In this document: piece by piece, positions 1 to 9,366 of the stretch
Position numbering within the stretch: position 1 is the first letter of the stretch
How the letters are laid out: each line of letters opens with the position of its first letter
Origin: Rhodanobacteraceae bacterium
Lineage (GTDB): Bacteria; Acidobacteriota; Terriglobia; Terriglobales; Acidobacteriaceae
Reading direction: 5' to 3'
DNA length: 64,000 bases
Assembly: GCA_025350865.1 (NCBI GenBank)
Contig: JANXWZ010000058.1
Coordinates: 41,845 to 105,844 of the forward strand
The notes under the pieces: model-generated
Seen by the model: the letters and a program-made list of their open reading frames with translations, nothing else
The model's database searches: none
Told to the model about the DNA's origin: nothing
Program-made: the position numbers and the translations under genes

Positions 1-494
1 TGCAGTTCGTGGCTGATGTGGACCGCTGTGGCCTCGCCCTCAGTGGTAGGGGAAGTAGCGAGGATCACCTCGTTCACTTCCACGAGGCGGGTGAGAAGGT
101 TTGCGATTCGTAGCTGTTCCGGGCCCACTCCGCCGATGGGCGAGAGTGTCCCATGCAGTACATGGTATACGCCGTTGTAGCTCCGGGTTTTCTCGATGGT
201 CGCAATGTTGGTCGGCTCTTCGACAACACAGACCACGCGATGATTGCGGGTCGGACTGGTGCAGTAGCTGCAGGGATCGATGTCCGTAATGTTGTTGCAG
301 ATGGAGCAGAGTCGCAGGTGTTTCCTGATCTCGCGAATAGCGTCGGCAAGGTTTTCAGCGTCCTCACTCGGCGACCGCAACACGTGAAAAGCCAGCCGTT
401 GAGCCGTCTTGGTGCCGATACCCGGCAGCTTGCGGAGTTCCTCGATCAGCCTCGCCATTGGCTCCGCAAAACGTGTGCTGCCGCCCAGCGCCAC
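1..494 (-). CDS. recR: Recombination protein RecR (3' part runs off the window edge)
   Basis: Reverse-strand reading gives ...FAEPMARLIEELRKLPGIGTKTAQRLAFHVLRS...LCSICNNITDIDPCSYC...VCVVEEPTNIATIEKTRSYNGVYHVLHGTLSPIGGVGPEQLRI, with the RecR HhH, zinc finger and Toprim regions. A GTG start at 494 overlaps the upstream stop (TAGTG). Confidence 0.93.
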   Translation of the reverse strand, partial: MALGGSTRFAEPMARLIEELRKLPGIGTKTAQRLAFHVLRSPSEDAENLADAIREIRKHLRLCSICNNITDIDPCSYCTSPTRNHRVVCVVEEPTNIATIEKTRSYNGVYHVLHGTLSPIGGVGPEQLRIANLLTRLVEVNEVILATSPTTEGEATAVHISHEL

Positions 495-817
495 TAGTTC
501 ATCCCCGGCAAATTGAGTCCGCCCATCATGCCCTGCACGCTCTGCTTCATCGCTTCGTCGGCGCGTCGTCCGGCTTCGTTCACGGCTGACATGATCAGAT
601 CCTGAAGCAGCTCCAGATCGCTCGCGTTGGAACCCATCGCGGTTGGTTCGATGGTTAGTTTCAGCAATTCTTTACGACCGTTCATTTGCACCGATACCAT
701 GCCCCCGCCAGCCTCGGCTTCGACCACAGTGGCCGAGAGCTTCTGCTCCATCTGCTCCTGCATTGCCTTGGCCTGCGACATCATGTCTTTCATCTTGCCG
801 AGATCGGAAAAGTTCAT
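494..817 (-). CDS. YbaB/EbfC family nucleoid-associated protein
   Basis: 107 aa, MNFSDLGKMKDMMSQAKAMQEQMEQKL..., typical YbaB; sits between dnaX and recR as is common. Confidence 0.95.
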   Translation of the reverse strand: MNFSDLGKMKDMMSQAKAMQEQMEQKLSATVVEAEAGGGMVSVQMNGRKELLKLTIEPTAMGSNASDLELLQDLIMSAVNEAGRRADEAMKQSVQGMMGGLNLPGMN

Positions 818-834
818 TCGCCCTCCAACACTAT

Positions 835-2766
835 CTAATCATCGCCACGCAAATCCATGACCGTCTGGACCTCAGCCTCAAACAGCCGCATCGCCTCCTG
901 CACCATCGGATGCTCCAGGGCCTTGGCCTCGGCCGAACCGGTCCGCGCGACCTTGGCCTTCTTTGGACCAGCTACAGCCTTGGATGCGCCCGCGAGTAAC
1001 GTCATCTTCAATCCGGCAGCGCGAATTGCGCCACGCGCAATCTTTTCGGCGTCAGGATTGATGACCACGCCAAGCATGGTCGCAGAGAGCTGCGTCTGAA
1101 CCTTGACTTCACTTCCGGCGACTATGAACGCCGAATCCTCGAAGGCATCCGCCGCCGAACTCTGCTTTGCGGCGGATAACGCTTCGATCACCTGCCGCTG
1201 CAGGTCGGTGGCCTGGTCTCCGGAAGCAGCAACGTCAGCGGCTACGCCGGGCGAGGGAAGAGTCGGCTCCTCCACGGGCGCGGCGACCTCCACAGGTGGC
1301 GGCACCAGGACAGGGACGGGCGCGGCTATCCGGACAGGCTCGGCTACCCGGACAGTTGCCCCCGACTGCACGGTCGTTTGCGTCGCAACTACCGGCGAGA
1401 CACTCATTCCGCCCTGGATCCCGTCGTATTTCCGCCGATTTTTGTCGGCCTCGAAGGGAGAAAACGCTGGCTTCGCGGCAGCAGGAGCGGTCGGAGGGGT
1501 AGTCGGTCTCGGTAGATCGATGGGGCCAGTCGCAGCTCTGGGCGACGCAGCCGAAGGTGCCGAACGTCCGCCACTGAGGGAACTCAGCACATCTTCCACC
1601 GGCAACAGACGCCGCAGATGCACTAGCTTCAGCAGCCCAAGTTCGAAGTGAAACCGCTGCTCCTGCCGGTAACCAAGTTCGTCGAAGGTCCGCAGCATGG
1701 TCTGCAGGAACCGCGTCAATTCTTCCTCGCTGAACAGAGCCGCAACCCGTGCTGCGCGTTTCTGCTCTTCCGGAGAAATCTGCAGCAACTCCCCGCCGAG
1801 GCCGCCATCATCGCCTTCCGGAGACATCCCGGCAATCTTTGCGATCACGCAGCTGCGCAGGAATCGAACCGCCTGTCGAGCCAGTTGTGCAGGGGAGTTT
1901 CCGGCTGACAACAGCTCATTAGCCGTCAACATTACTTCCGCCGAACGATTCCCATCGACGGCCTGCATAATCCGCTCAAAGACGGCGTTGGGAACGGTGC
2001 CCATCAGCTCGCGAATCTGCCCGGCGTCGAGGCGTGCCTTGCCGTCGATCAGCGGCGCGCTTGCAATCGCCTGATCCATGATGCTGAGCGCGTCGCGCAT
2101 GGAGCCGTCGCCGGCCTCTGCCAGCAGGCTGAGCGCACCTTCATCGGCGTCGATGCCTTCATGCGCCGCGATTCCGCGCAGCTCGCCGATAATGTCCGCC
2201 AACTTAACCGCGTGGAAGCTGAAATGCTGGCACCGGGACCGCACCGTCTGCGGAATATCCTCCGGCTGGGTGGTCGCCATCATGAACACGATGTGATCCG
2301 GCGGCTCCTCCAACGTCTTCAGCAGAGCGTTGAAGGCTGCGTCCGTGATCTGGTGCGCCTCGTCGAGAATGTAAATCTTGTACTTGTCGCGCGAGGGCCG
2401 ATACCGCGCCGCGTCGCGCAGCTCTCGAATCTCGTCGATGCCGCGATTGGTCGCTGCATCGATCTCGATGACGTCAACGGCGTTCCCGGCGCGAATCTCC
2501 AGGCAGCTATCGCAAACCTCGCAAGGCTCAGCTGTCGGGCGTATCTCGGAGCCGATCGCGTTGCGGCAGTTCAGCGCACAGGCCAGAATGCGCGCGATGG
2601 TCGTCTTGCCGATCCCGCGGTGGCCGCTGAAGATGTAACCATGCGCAATGCGGTTCTGCGTCAACGCATTCATCAGCGTGACGGTGACGTGATCCTGCCC
2701 GGCGACGTCTGCAAACCGCTGCGGCCGATACTTTCTTGCTAAAACCTGATAACCCATAAGAAACAA
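835..2766 (-). CDS. dnaX: DNA polymerase III subunits gamma/tau
   Basis: YQVLARKYRPQRFADVAGQDHVTVTLMNAL...HGYIFSGHRGIGKTTIARILACALNC...IYILDEAHQITDAAFNALLKTLEEPP. Confidence 0.97.
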   Translation of the reverse strand: MFLMGYQVLARKYRPQRFADVAGQDHVTVTLMNALTQNRIAHGYIFSGHRGIGKTTIARILACALNCRNAIGSEIRPTAEPCEVCDSCLEIRAGNAVDVIEIDAATNRGIDEIRELRDAARYRPSRDKYKIYILDEAHQITDAAFNALLKTLEEPPDHIVFMMATTQPEDIPQTVRSRCQHFSFHAVKLADIIGELRGIAAHEGIDADEGALSLLAEAGDGSMRDALSIMDQAIASAPLIDGKARLDAGQIRELMGTVPNAVFERIMQAVDGNRSAEVMLTANELLSAGNSPAQLARQAVRFLRSCVIAKIAGMSPEGDDGGLGGELLQISPEEQKRAARVAALFSEEELTRFLQTMLRTFDELGYRQEQRFHFELGLLKLVHLRRLLPVEDVLSSLSGGRSAPSAASPRAATGPIDLPRPTTPPTAPAAAKPAFSPFEADKNRRKYDGIQGGMSVSPVVATQTTVQSGATVRVAEPVRIAAPVPVLVPPPVEVAAPVEEPTLPSPGVAADVAASGDQATDLQRQVIEALSAAKQSSAADAFEDSAFIVAGSEVKVQTQLSATMLGVVINPDAEKIARGAIRAAGLKMTLLAGASKAVAGPKKAKVARTGSAEAKALEHPMVQEAMRLFEAEVQTVMDLRGDD

Positions 2767-2786
2767 AGACTCTTTCTGTGCCGATC

Positions 2787-3122
2787 TTACTGATCCTTTG
2801 AACCTCGACGCGGTGGCAGTCTTACCTCTTCGTATCCGCCGGGGGCAGCCCTCTCCAACGCGGCGCGGATTTCATCGATATGCGCTTCCAGACCCGGCCA
2901 GTCGATCCTCGTTACCACGACCAGGGCAATCTGCCGTGTGAGGTTGTTTTGTTGCTTTACGATCCCTTGATCGCCGGTCAACATTACCTCATACCCGGCG
3001 ACCTCGGCAGCCTTGAGCAGTTCACCATTTTGGAGTTCCGCCCAACCCAATGATCGTGCAGTCAATACCAAGTGTCCCTTGAGAAATTTCCGTATTTGGG
3101 CCGGCAGGTTGTGGTCAAGCAA
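2787..3122 (-). CDS. DUF5615-like PIN-like protein (putative toxin)
   Basis: (L)LDHNLPAQIRKFLKGHLVLTARSLGWAEL...LTGDQGIVKQQN resembles the DUF5615 PIN-like fold; TTG start 4 nt after the upstream DUF433-like gene. Confidence 0.7.
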   Translation of the reverse strand: MLDHNLPAQIRKFLKGHLVLTARSLGWAELQNGELLKAAEVAGYEVMLTGDQGIVKQQNNLTRQIALVVVTRIDWPGLEAHIDEIRAALERAAPGGYEEVRLPPRRGSKDQ

Positions 3123-3126
3123 AATT

Positions 3127-3372
3127 TCAAGCGGTTTCTTTCAAGCGCCTGGAGTTAGCAAACGCGATAATCTCCCGGACGGGCTTCATGTCCAACTCGT
3201 ACTCTACGGCGATCTCCTCGGCAGACATCCCATCGTCATAGCAGTTCAAAACGCCGTCGGCAAACATGCGCGTTCCGTCCACGTTGCCTCGTCCGCTCAA
3301 CTTCAGTGGGTCGAACTGAACCGCTTTAGAGCCTCGCCAGTCAAACTCGTCTTTCCACTCCGCATCTTCCAT
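3127..3372 (-). CDS. DUF433-like protein (putative antitoxin)
   Basis: 81 aa with ...GTRMFADGVLNCYDDGMSAEEIAVEYELDMKPVREIIAFA, the DUF433 winged-helix-like pattern; paired with the DUF5615-like gene. Confidence 0.7.
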   Translation of the reverse strand: MEDAEWKDEFDWRGSKAVQFDPLKLSGRGNVDGTRMFADGVLNCYDDGMSAEEIAVEYELDMKPVREIIAFANSRRLKETA

Positions 3373-3392
3373 CGCTCATCTCCAAATCCATT

Positions 3393-3854
3393 CTACTTCC
3401 GCTTCTTCGCCAGCTTCGCACGCCGCTCTACCTCTGCCGGCGAAAACATCGTCCCCCGGCAGTTCGGCTTGCCGCAGTAGCAATCCTGCGTCGCGTCATC
3501 CGAATCCCACAGGTTGTACTCGTACACAAGCTCCTCACCGGCGGCGATATCGCGCAGTGCCACGACGAAGATGTGGCCATTTTCCTCTTCTGTCTCGCAG
3601 TTCGGTTCGCAGCAGTGGTTCATGAACATGGCCGCGCCAAACCCGTCGATCACGCGGTCTGCCTCGCCGTATCCAAACAGGTAGGTCACAACGCGGTCCT
3701 GATAGCGCGCGTCGGCCTCTTTCTTCGACATGCGCGGCCCGTCATACTCGCACACGCGCCGGCCCTTGCGAATCGCCCGCGTGGTGTAGCAGCCCGCCGC
3801 GTGGATCGCCGACGACCGTACAATCAAGCCTTGCCCCATTGAATACCGCGCCAT
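3393..3854 (-). CDS. SET-domain protein with post-SET Cys cluster
   Basis: GLIVRSSAIHAAGCYTTRAIRKGRRVCEYDGPRMSKKEAD...DGFGAAMFMNHCCEPNCETE...AGEELVYEYNL...CYCGKPNCRGTMF: SET NHxxxPNC and post-SET CxCxxxxCxG motifs. Confidence 0.9.
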   Translation of the reverse strand: MARYSMGQGLIVRSSAIHAAGCYTTRAIRKGRRVCEYDGPRMSKKEADARYQDRVVTYLFGYGEADRVIDGFGAAMFMNHCCEPNCETEEENGHIFVVALRDIAAGEELVYEYNLWDSDDATQDCYCGKPNCRGTMFSPAEVERRAKLAKKRK

Positions 3855-3915
3855 GCAACTCTCCCCGATGAAAATCGAACCTATCCACCCGAATGTCCGT
3901 CCAACCAATCAGGCA

Positions 3916-4701
3916 ATGACGCTGACTATAACAAACCTGCTTCGAATCCTGGCGTGCGCTGCTCTTTGCGCGGCGTTCGGGACCATACCGCCCGCTGACG
4001 CGCAATATACGCCGCCTCCGCCGCCGCTAACGACGACCCCGTGCGTGCCGACAAAAAAGGTCTCCTGCGCCCCGCCGGCTTCGGCCGTGCCGCCGCCCGC
4101 CGCAGCGGAAAAATTTCCCTTCCCGGGCGAACGTACACCTGACGACAAACCCGCCGCACCCGCAAGCCCGAAGTCCTTTCCATTTCCGGACGACGCCGAC
4201 AAGCCCGTAGCCCCATCCTCCAGTCCTGTGGCAACTCCAGCCGCTAAATCCTTCCCGTTTCCGGAGGACGCGGATAAGGCTGTACCCTCTTCCTCTTCGT
4301 CGTCCTCCTCCAGCTCCGGATCTCCTGACGCCGAACCCGCCACCGATCCCGACGATGCTCCCGCACTTGCCGATAAGGGAAGCACCGGCACCACGCGCGC
4401 CCAGCGCCGCCGCCATCTGCCCAAGGTGGAGGATCTTGACGAGCGGGAAGCGAAGGATCTTGAGGTTGCCCACTACTACACCACCACCGGTAACTTCGTC
4501 GGGGCTTACACTCGTGCGAAAGACGCCGTGGCCACCATCCCCGACGACCCACTCGCCCACTTCGCTCTCGCTGAAGGAGCGCGCAATCTAAAGAAGATGG
4601 ACGAGGCAATCGCCGAGTACAAGTTGTGCCTCGAGCTCGATCCAGAAGGCGAAAAAGCCAAGGCAGCGCGTCGGGCCCTTGCGGAGTTATCACCAAAGTA
4701 A
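3916..4701 (+). CDS. Secreted TPR-containing protein with low-complexity Pro/Ser linker
   Basis: Signal-like N-terminus MTLTITNLLRILACAALCAAFG, FPFP repeats, poly-Ser tract, C-terminal TPR-like helices (HFALAEGARNLKKMDEAIAEYKLCLELDPEGEKA). Confidence 0.75.
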   Translation: MTLTITNLLRILACAALCAAFGTIPPADAQYTPPPPPLTTTPCVPTKKVSCAPPASAVPPPAAAEKFPFPGERTPDDKPAAPASPKSFPFPDDADKPVAPSSSPVATPAAKSFPFPEDADKAVPSSSSSSSSSSGSPDAEPATDPDDAPALADKGSTGTTRAQRRRHLPKVEDLDEREAKDLEVAHYYTTTGNFVGAYTRAKDAVATIPDDPLAHFALAEGARNLKKMDEAIAEYKLCLELDPEGEKAKAARRALAELSPK

Positions 4702-4765
4702 CCGATCTGTTGGGATTGTGAGCAAGGCCCTTTACCCAACACATGCAATGCTTTAGTCTCCATCC

Positions 4766-5293
4766 ATGCACGTTGATTTGCAGCGACTAGAGACTGAAGT
4801 AACCAATGCATTGCGGGGGCTGGATGCTCGAAACACGCAGGCGACTCCCATTGGATACCCCGGTAAATGGAGCATCCAGCAAATCGTCGAGCACCTTATC
4901 AATACCTACCGAAGCTCCGTTCCCGCGCTGGAAGCCCGCGTGGACAAGCGCAGCGCAACACGCGCCAAGCCGAGTCTCCGCCAACTGTTGGGCCAGTTTA
5001 TGATCACCCGCCTGGGGCGATTCCCCAATGGCCGCGTGGCTCCCGCCGCCGTCGCGCCGACTTTGCCACTCACCGTGCAGAGCGGCGACGAACTCGCGCA
5101 GCGTGTGAGTGCGGAACTGCAGCGTCTGGACGCCGTCACTGCCCGTGGCGAACATTTCTTCGGCGACCGACGTGCCGTTGCGCACATCGTTCTCGGCCCG
5201 CTCTCCATGCAACAATGGCGCCGCTTCCACTTGGTCCACGGCCTTCACCATCTGAAGCAAATCCGTGGAATTCGCCGGGACTATGGCTTGTAG
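4766..5293 (+). CDS. DinB/DUF1569-like protein
   Basis: GKWSIQQIVEHLINTYR...LGPLSMQQWRRFHLVHGLHHLKQIRGI: DinB-like bundle with His residues. Confidence 0.65.
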   Translation: MHVDLQRLETEVTNALRGLDARNTQATPIGYPGKWSIQQIVEHLINTYRSSVPALEARVDKRSATRAKPSLRQLLGQFMITRLGRFPNGRVAPAAVAPTLPLTVQSGDELAQRVSAELQRLDAVTARGEHFFGDRRAVAHIVLGPLSMQQWRRFHLVHGLHHLKQIRGIRRDYGL

Positions 5294-5299
5294 AGGTTC

Positions 5300-6409
5300 T
5301 TATGCCGCGTTCAAAGACTGGATGAGGCCGCGAATGTAGCCGTAGCAGAAGGCGAAGGACTGCAGCGATCCCGGGTCGGCGTTGTCGGCGGCGATTGGGA
5401 CGTGGTCGGGCATCAGCATGTAAGGGTAGCCGATCTCCTTATAAACCTTGAGAGCTTTGACGAAGTCGATCTCTCCTTCATCCGGGAAGACCTCCAGGAA
5501 GTTGTCGCGGCTGCCGCGAATGTTGCGGAAGTGGACGTTGAAGATCTTCTTGCGGGTGCCGAAGTAGCGTATGACGTCGAAGATTTCGACGCTCGGGTTG
5601 CGGAGGTTCTCAGAGACGGTTCCCTGGCAAAAATTTAGGCCGTGGTAGGGGCTCTCCTTGATGGTGATGAAACGTTTCAGGCCGTCAATGGTGCCGAGGA
5701 CGCGGTTGATACCCTGGTGCCCATCGGGTGGGACGCCGGGGTCCTGCGGGTGGCAGGCCATGCGGATCTTGTTTTCGTTGGCGACGGGGATAACGCGATC
5801 GAGGAAGTAGGTGATGCGCTCCCAGAAGGCGTCGGCGTTGACGACTCCGGCGCGGGTGAGAGGAGTTGCTGGCTTGGCTTCGGCGAGGTCCCACTTATGG
5901 TAGAGGGCATCTCCACGGCCGGGGGTGCGGCCAGTGCGGAGGACACCGAGGATGCTCATGTTGTATTTGATAGAGGGAATTCCAGCGGTGGCGCAGTTGC
6001 GGATGAAGATCTGCAGGGCCTCGATATCGCGGTCGCGTTCGGGGCTTTGGGCGAGCATGATGGCAGGATGCTTCTCGGTGTCGATGAAGCTGGATTCGAG
6101 GAACGGCGGGGCGGTGCAGTCGATGGAGATGCCGTACTTGCCAGCCATGTCCATCATCTTCTTGAGCTCGTCGACCGTCGCGTATAGGCGGCCGTCCTTG
6201 ATCTCTGGATAGCCGCAGATGTTACGGACGCCATAGCGGGCGAGGTATTTCAGGTGGGCGTCGTTGGTGGGGGCGCTCTGGTCGCCGAGCTTCATCAGGC
6301 CTGGCGTCGGTGCTGCTGCAGCGGTTGGCGGCGCGGACGTTTGGGCTGAGGCTTGGGCTGCGAGCACTCCAGCGGCGCTACCGGTGGCGAGAAACTGTCG
6401 TCTGTTCAT
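5300..6409 (-). CDS. Tat-exported mannonate dehydratase-like protein (TIM-barrel)
   Basis: Tat signal MNRRQFLATGSAAGVLAAQASA; CHPQDPGVPPDGHQGINRVLGTIDGLKRFI and FNVHFRNIRGS as in UxuA-type mannonate dehydratases. Confidence 0.75.
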   Translation of the reverse strand: MNRRQFLATGSAAGVLAAQASAQTSAPPTAAAAPTPGLMKLGDQSAPTNDAHLKYLARYGVRNICGYPEIKDGRLYATVDELKKMMDMAGKYGISIDCTAPPFLESSFIDTEKHPAIMLAQSPERDRDIEALQIFIRNCATAGIPSIKYNMSILGVLRTGRTPGRGDALYHKWDLAEAKPATPLTRAGVVNADAFWERITYFLDRVIPVANENKIRMACHPQDPGVPPDGHQGINRVLGTIDGLKRFITIKESPYHGLNFCQGTVSENLRNPSVEIFDVIRYFGTRKKIFNVHFRNIRGSRDNFLEVFPDEGEIDFVKALKVYKEIGYPYMLMPDHVPIAADNADPGSLQSFAFCYGYIRGLIQSLNAA

Positions 6410-6665
6410 GGCCGCTATCCTATCCAATCGATGGATTGGAAGCGAATCACGATCAGCGAGTTCGGTCCACGCGCTCGGCAGAGAGTGTCAAACTCCGCAA
6501 ATCAGACAGGCCCCTGAAGTCTATTGATGTTCGCTCGCCGATCTGGTGAATTCGGCGGACAACGGTGATGGAATCGTTGCGTCGCTCGCTGTAGGATTGG
6601 GCTGAGTGGAGGATCTCTCGAATCTGCCTTAGGCGTCGGTTGTCACGCCAGTCCGGTGAAAGTGT

Positions 6666-8840
6666 TTGAAGCAAACAGAGACGGACATTCCAACCCGTGA
6701 GCGTCACGTGGGGCGTTCTCGACTCACTGTGCGAGGCTTTTTTTTCAATAGTCAGATTGTTGCGCAGGCCTCGCGGACTGTGGAGCGCGCTCGTCTCCAG
6801 ATCGCATTGTGCCTTCTGGTTAGCGTCGCAGTAGGCCTCTATCAGGTGTACCGCGAACCGCCACTCTACGACGCGACCGCAGAGATTCTTCTGCGACCAA
6901 TCGAGGCAACCCAGCTGACGCTGGTTTACGGCGGCTCCGCCCACAAGCCAGTCGTCAGCTTGCCGACGGAGGCGCAGATTCTTGATAGCGAAACGATTTT
7001 GGGCAGAGTCGCCAGGGAGCTCAACCTCGCCGATAACCCTCGCTTCTCGCCGTTTGCGCATCGCGGTGTCCATGTCGATCCGGATCAGCCTGAAGTTCGC
7101 GCAGCCATGATCGCAGGACTTCGCACCGGGCTCTCGCTTCGCTACGACGCAGACGTAGCCGTACCTGTGTTTGGGCTGTCTGAAACCGACGCCTCCACTC
7201 AAAACGCGAAGACACGAAAACCGTCCTCTGGACCGAGGATCATGTACCTTTCGTTCACCGGTCCCGACCCCGAGACAGCCACCGCAATACTGAAGGCAGA
7301 GATCAAGGCGTACGAAGAGCACAACTTCGAACTACGACGTGATGCCATCCGCAGAGTCTCAGCCCTGTTAATTCCGTCACTGGACGCCTTCAAGAATAAA
7401 GTCGAAGCCGAGCAGCGCGAACTGATCGAACTTCAGCAACGCGACGGTACTCTGGGGGTAGTCTCGGGTCCGGAGACCAGCGCGGCGGCGGCGCTCGAGC
7501 TTGTCCGGCAGGAGCAAGACGCGAAGGCCCGGCTTCGAGTGGCGAAGGCAACAAAAGACACTCTGGTCGGATGGGATTCGCAAGTCACGCACGGCCTGAA
7601 CCCTTCCGTGTCGCACGAAGTTGTTTGGCTGCAGTACGCGGTGGAACTGGCAAATGTGCAGTTGGCCGACCTACAGTCGACGTTTGGCCCAAACCATCCT
7701 TCCGTTTTGGAGATGGAAGCGAAAATCGAGCAGCTCCGCCGTACGCTGGCCGAGGGAAATGCCCGGACCCAGCGCCAAATCGCCGCCGACTTTGATTCAG
7801 CCAAGGCGGAGTCTGCGGCCATTTCCCACGAGGTGCGGCGCGAGATTACGCACCTGGGGGCCCGCCAGAACGCCTCAATCACCGCGACGACTCTGCAGGT
7901 ACAACTCAACCGCGACAGCGAACTGTACTACGTGCTCGTCAATAACGTCCGAACCGCTGACATCGACGGAGGATATGGCTCGGTGGGGGTCGACATCCTG
8001 AACCCGCCAGAGGTTCCTGCCCGGCCTCGGCGCAAGGATTATTTTGGTGGAACGCTATGGTACGTCCTGGGCGGACTCGCGGCCGGCTTCCTGGTCGCAG
8101 GGCTGGGCGGGTACATCACGAAAGGCGGTCTTTCCGCCGCCGAGCGGGTCGAGCAAGCGCTCCGCATGCCCGCATTTGGTGAGGTTCCGTGGTCGGCACA
8201 GGCATCCAGTGCGCTTATCTCCAGCCAACTTCTACTTTCGGATTTGGAGTCGCCTTTTTCGCGTGGGATCTTCGGGCTGCGACACACACTGCTGCTCTCG
8301 CCCACGTCGCGCTCCACAAAGATCATCGCCTTTACCGGGGCAGAGAGCGGCCAGGGAAGTTCGACGATTGCGATCCATACTGCGATTGCTCTCTCCACGC
8401 TACCTGCCCGCGTCCTGTTGATCGACGCGGACTCCCGGCGGCCGGTCCTTCATCGGCGGCTGCGGTTGGAATCGGGTTCCAATCTGGCCGCAGTGCTGAG
8501 TGGACAAGTGCCCCTCGAGAATGCCGTCGTGGCGTTTCCCGCCGCGCCCGGACTGGATGTGCTGACTGCCGGACCAGCCTTGCAACTCTCCACACCGGTG
8601 TTGATGAAGGCAGATCAAATAAAAGCGTCGCTACGACAGGCAGACGCGTTGTACGACTACGTCGTGATCGACACCGGTTCTGCGCCGGATGCGGTCGGGG
8701 AGGATACCTTTCTTGGTTTCGCCGACCTTGCCCTGTTAGTCGTGCGACAGAAGCGGATCGGCCGCCGAAAAATCGTTCGTGCGGGCACCGCACTGCAGGA
8801 TTCCGGCGTACGACTGGCGGGCTTCGTTCGAATCGTTTGA
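6666..8840 (+). CDS. Wzz-type chain-length determinant fused to a BY-kinase-like domain (atypical Walker A)
   Basis: N-terminal TM plus Wzz region (YDATAEILLRP), coiled coil, second TM, then IIAFTGAESGQGSSTIAIHTAIALS...VLLIDADSRRPVLHRRL...YDYVVIDTGSAPDAV. TTG start. Confidence 0.85.
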   Translation: MKQTETDIPTRERHVGRSRLTVRGFFFNSQIVAQASRTVERARLQIALCLLVSVAVGLYQVYREPPLYDATAEILLRPIEATQLTLVYGGSAHKPVVSLPTEAQILDSETILGRVARELNLADNPRFSPFAHRGVHVDPDQPEVRAAMIAGLRTGLSLRYDADVAVPVFGLSETDASTQNAKTRKPSSGPRIMYLSFTGPDPETATAILKAEIKAYEEHNFELRRDAIRRVSALLIPSLDAFKNKVEAEQRELIELQQRDGTLGVVSGPETSAAAALELVRQEQDAKARLRVAKATKDTLVGWDSQVTHGLNPSVSHEVVWLQYAVELANVQLADLQSTFGPNHPSVLEMEAKIEQLRRTLAEGNARTQRQIAADFDSAKAESAAISHEVRREITHLGARQNASITATTLQVQLNRDSELYYVLVNNVRTADIDGGYGSVGVDILNPPEVPARPRRKDYFGGTLWYVLGGLAAGFLVAGLGGYITKGGLSAAERVEQALRMPAFGEVPWSAQASSALISSQLLLSDLESPFSRGIFGLRHTLLLSPTSRSTKIIAFTGAESGQGSSTIAIHTAIALSTLPARVLLIDADSRRPVLHRRLRLESGSNLAAVLSGQVPLENAVVAFPAAPGLDVLTAGPALQLSTPVLMKADQIKASLRQADALYDYVVIDTGSAPDAVGEDTFLGFADLALLVVRQKRIGRRKIVRAGTALQDSGVRLAGFVRIV

Positions 8841-9069
8841 GGCCAAAGAGCTTCCTCTTAGGGGTCAATAGGCGTGGCCGATGTTATCGGAGGCCAAAGT
8901 TATCGAATGTTGGTGCGAAGTTGCTTGACGGGACCCGATCGCAATCATAGGCTTAGTGCAAGCGTGAAAACTCCAACTGCAGCAGCGCCGTGGGCTGCCT
9001 TCGATGATGCACACGCAACGTCGCCATCCATGTTTATGCAGCGCCAACTTTTGAAGCACGGAGCCTCCC

Positions 9070-9300
9070 ATGTCTCATGACGTTCTCCACCACGCGTTGA
9101 CGACGATCCTTCAGGTTGCGTCCAGCCCGCATCCGTTGAATTCTGCTCCGTCCGCTCCTGACCCAAACCCGCACCTTGGCGGTTGCGTCAATTCGCCGGA
9201 AGCTGCCACCGATATCCTGATGGCCTTCGGTGCGGCCGGGTTATTCTATGGCTCGTCGTTGGCTCGCAAACTATCATTTCGCGGCCGCAAGAACCGATAA
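9070..9300 (+). CDS. 76-aa micro-protein with CTERM-like C-terminus (putative exosortase substrate)
   Basis: C-terminus SPEAATDILMAFGAAGLFYGSSLARKLSFRGRKNR: PE motif, hydrophobic segment, basic tail. Lies 66 nt upstream of the exosortase gene on the same strand. Confidence 0.6.
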   Translation: MSHDVLHHALTTILQVASSPHPLNSAPSAPDPNPHLGGCVNSPEAATDILMAFGAAGLFYGSSLARKLSFRGRKNR

Positions 9301-9366
9301 GCGCTCAACGCGGTCCAGCGGCGTATCCCAGTCCTCGTATCATGCAGCCGCCACATCCAATCACTG

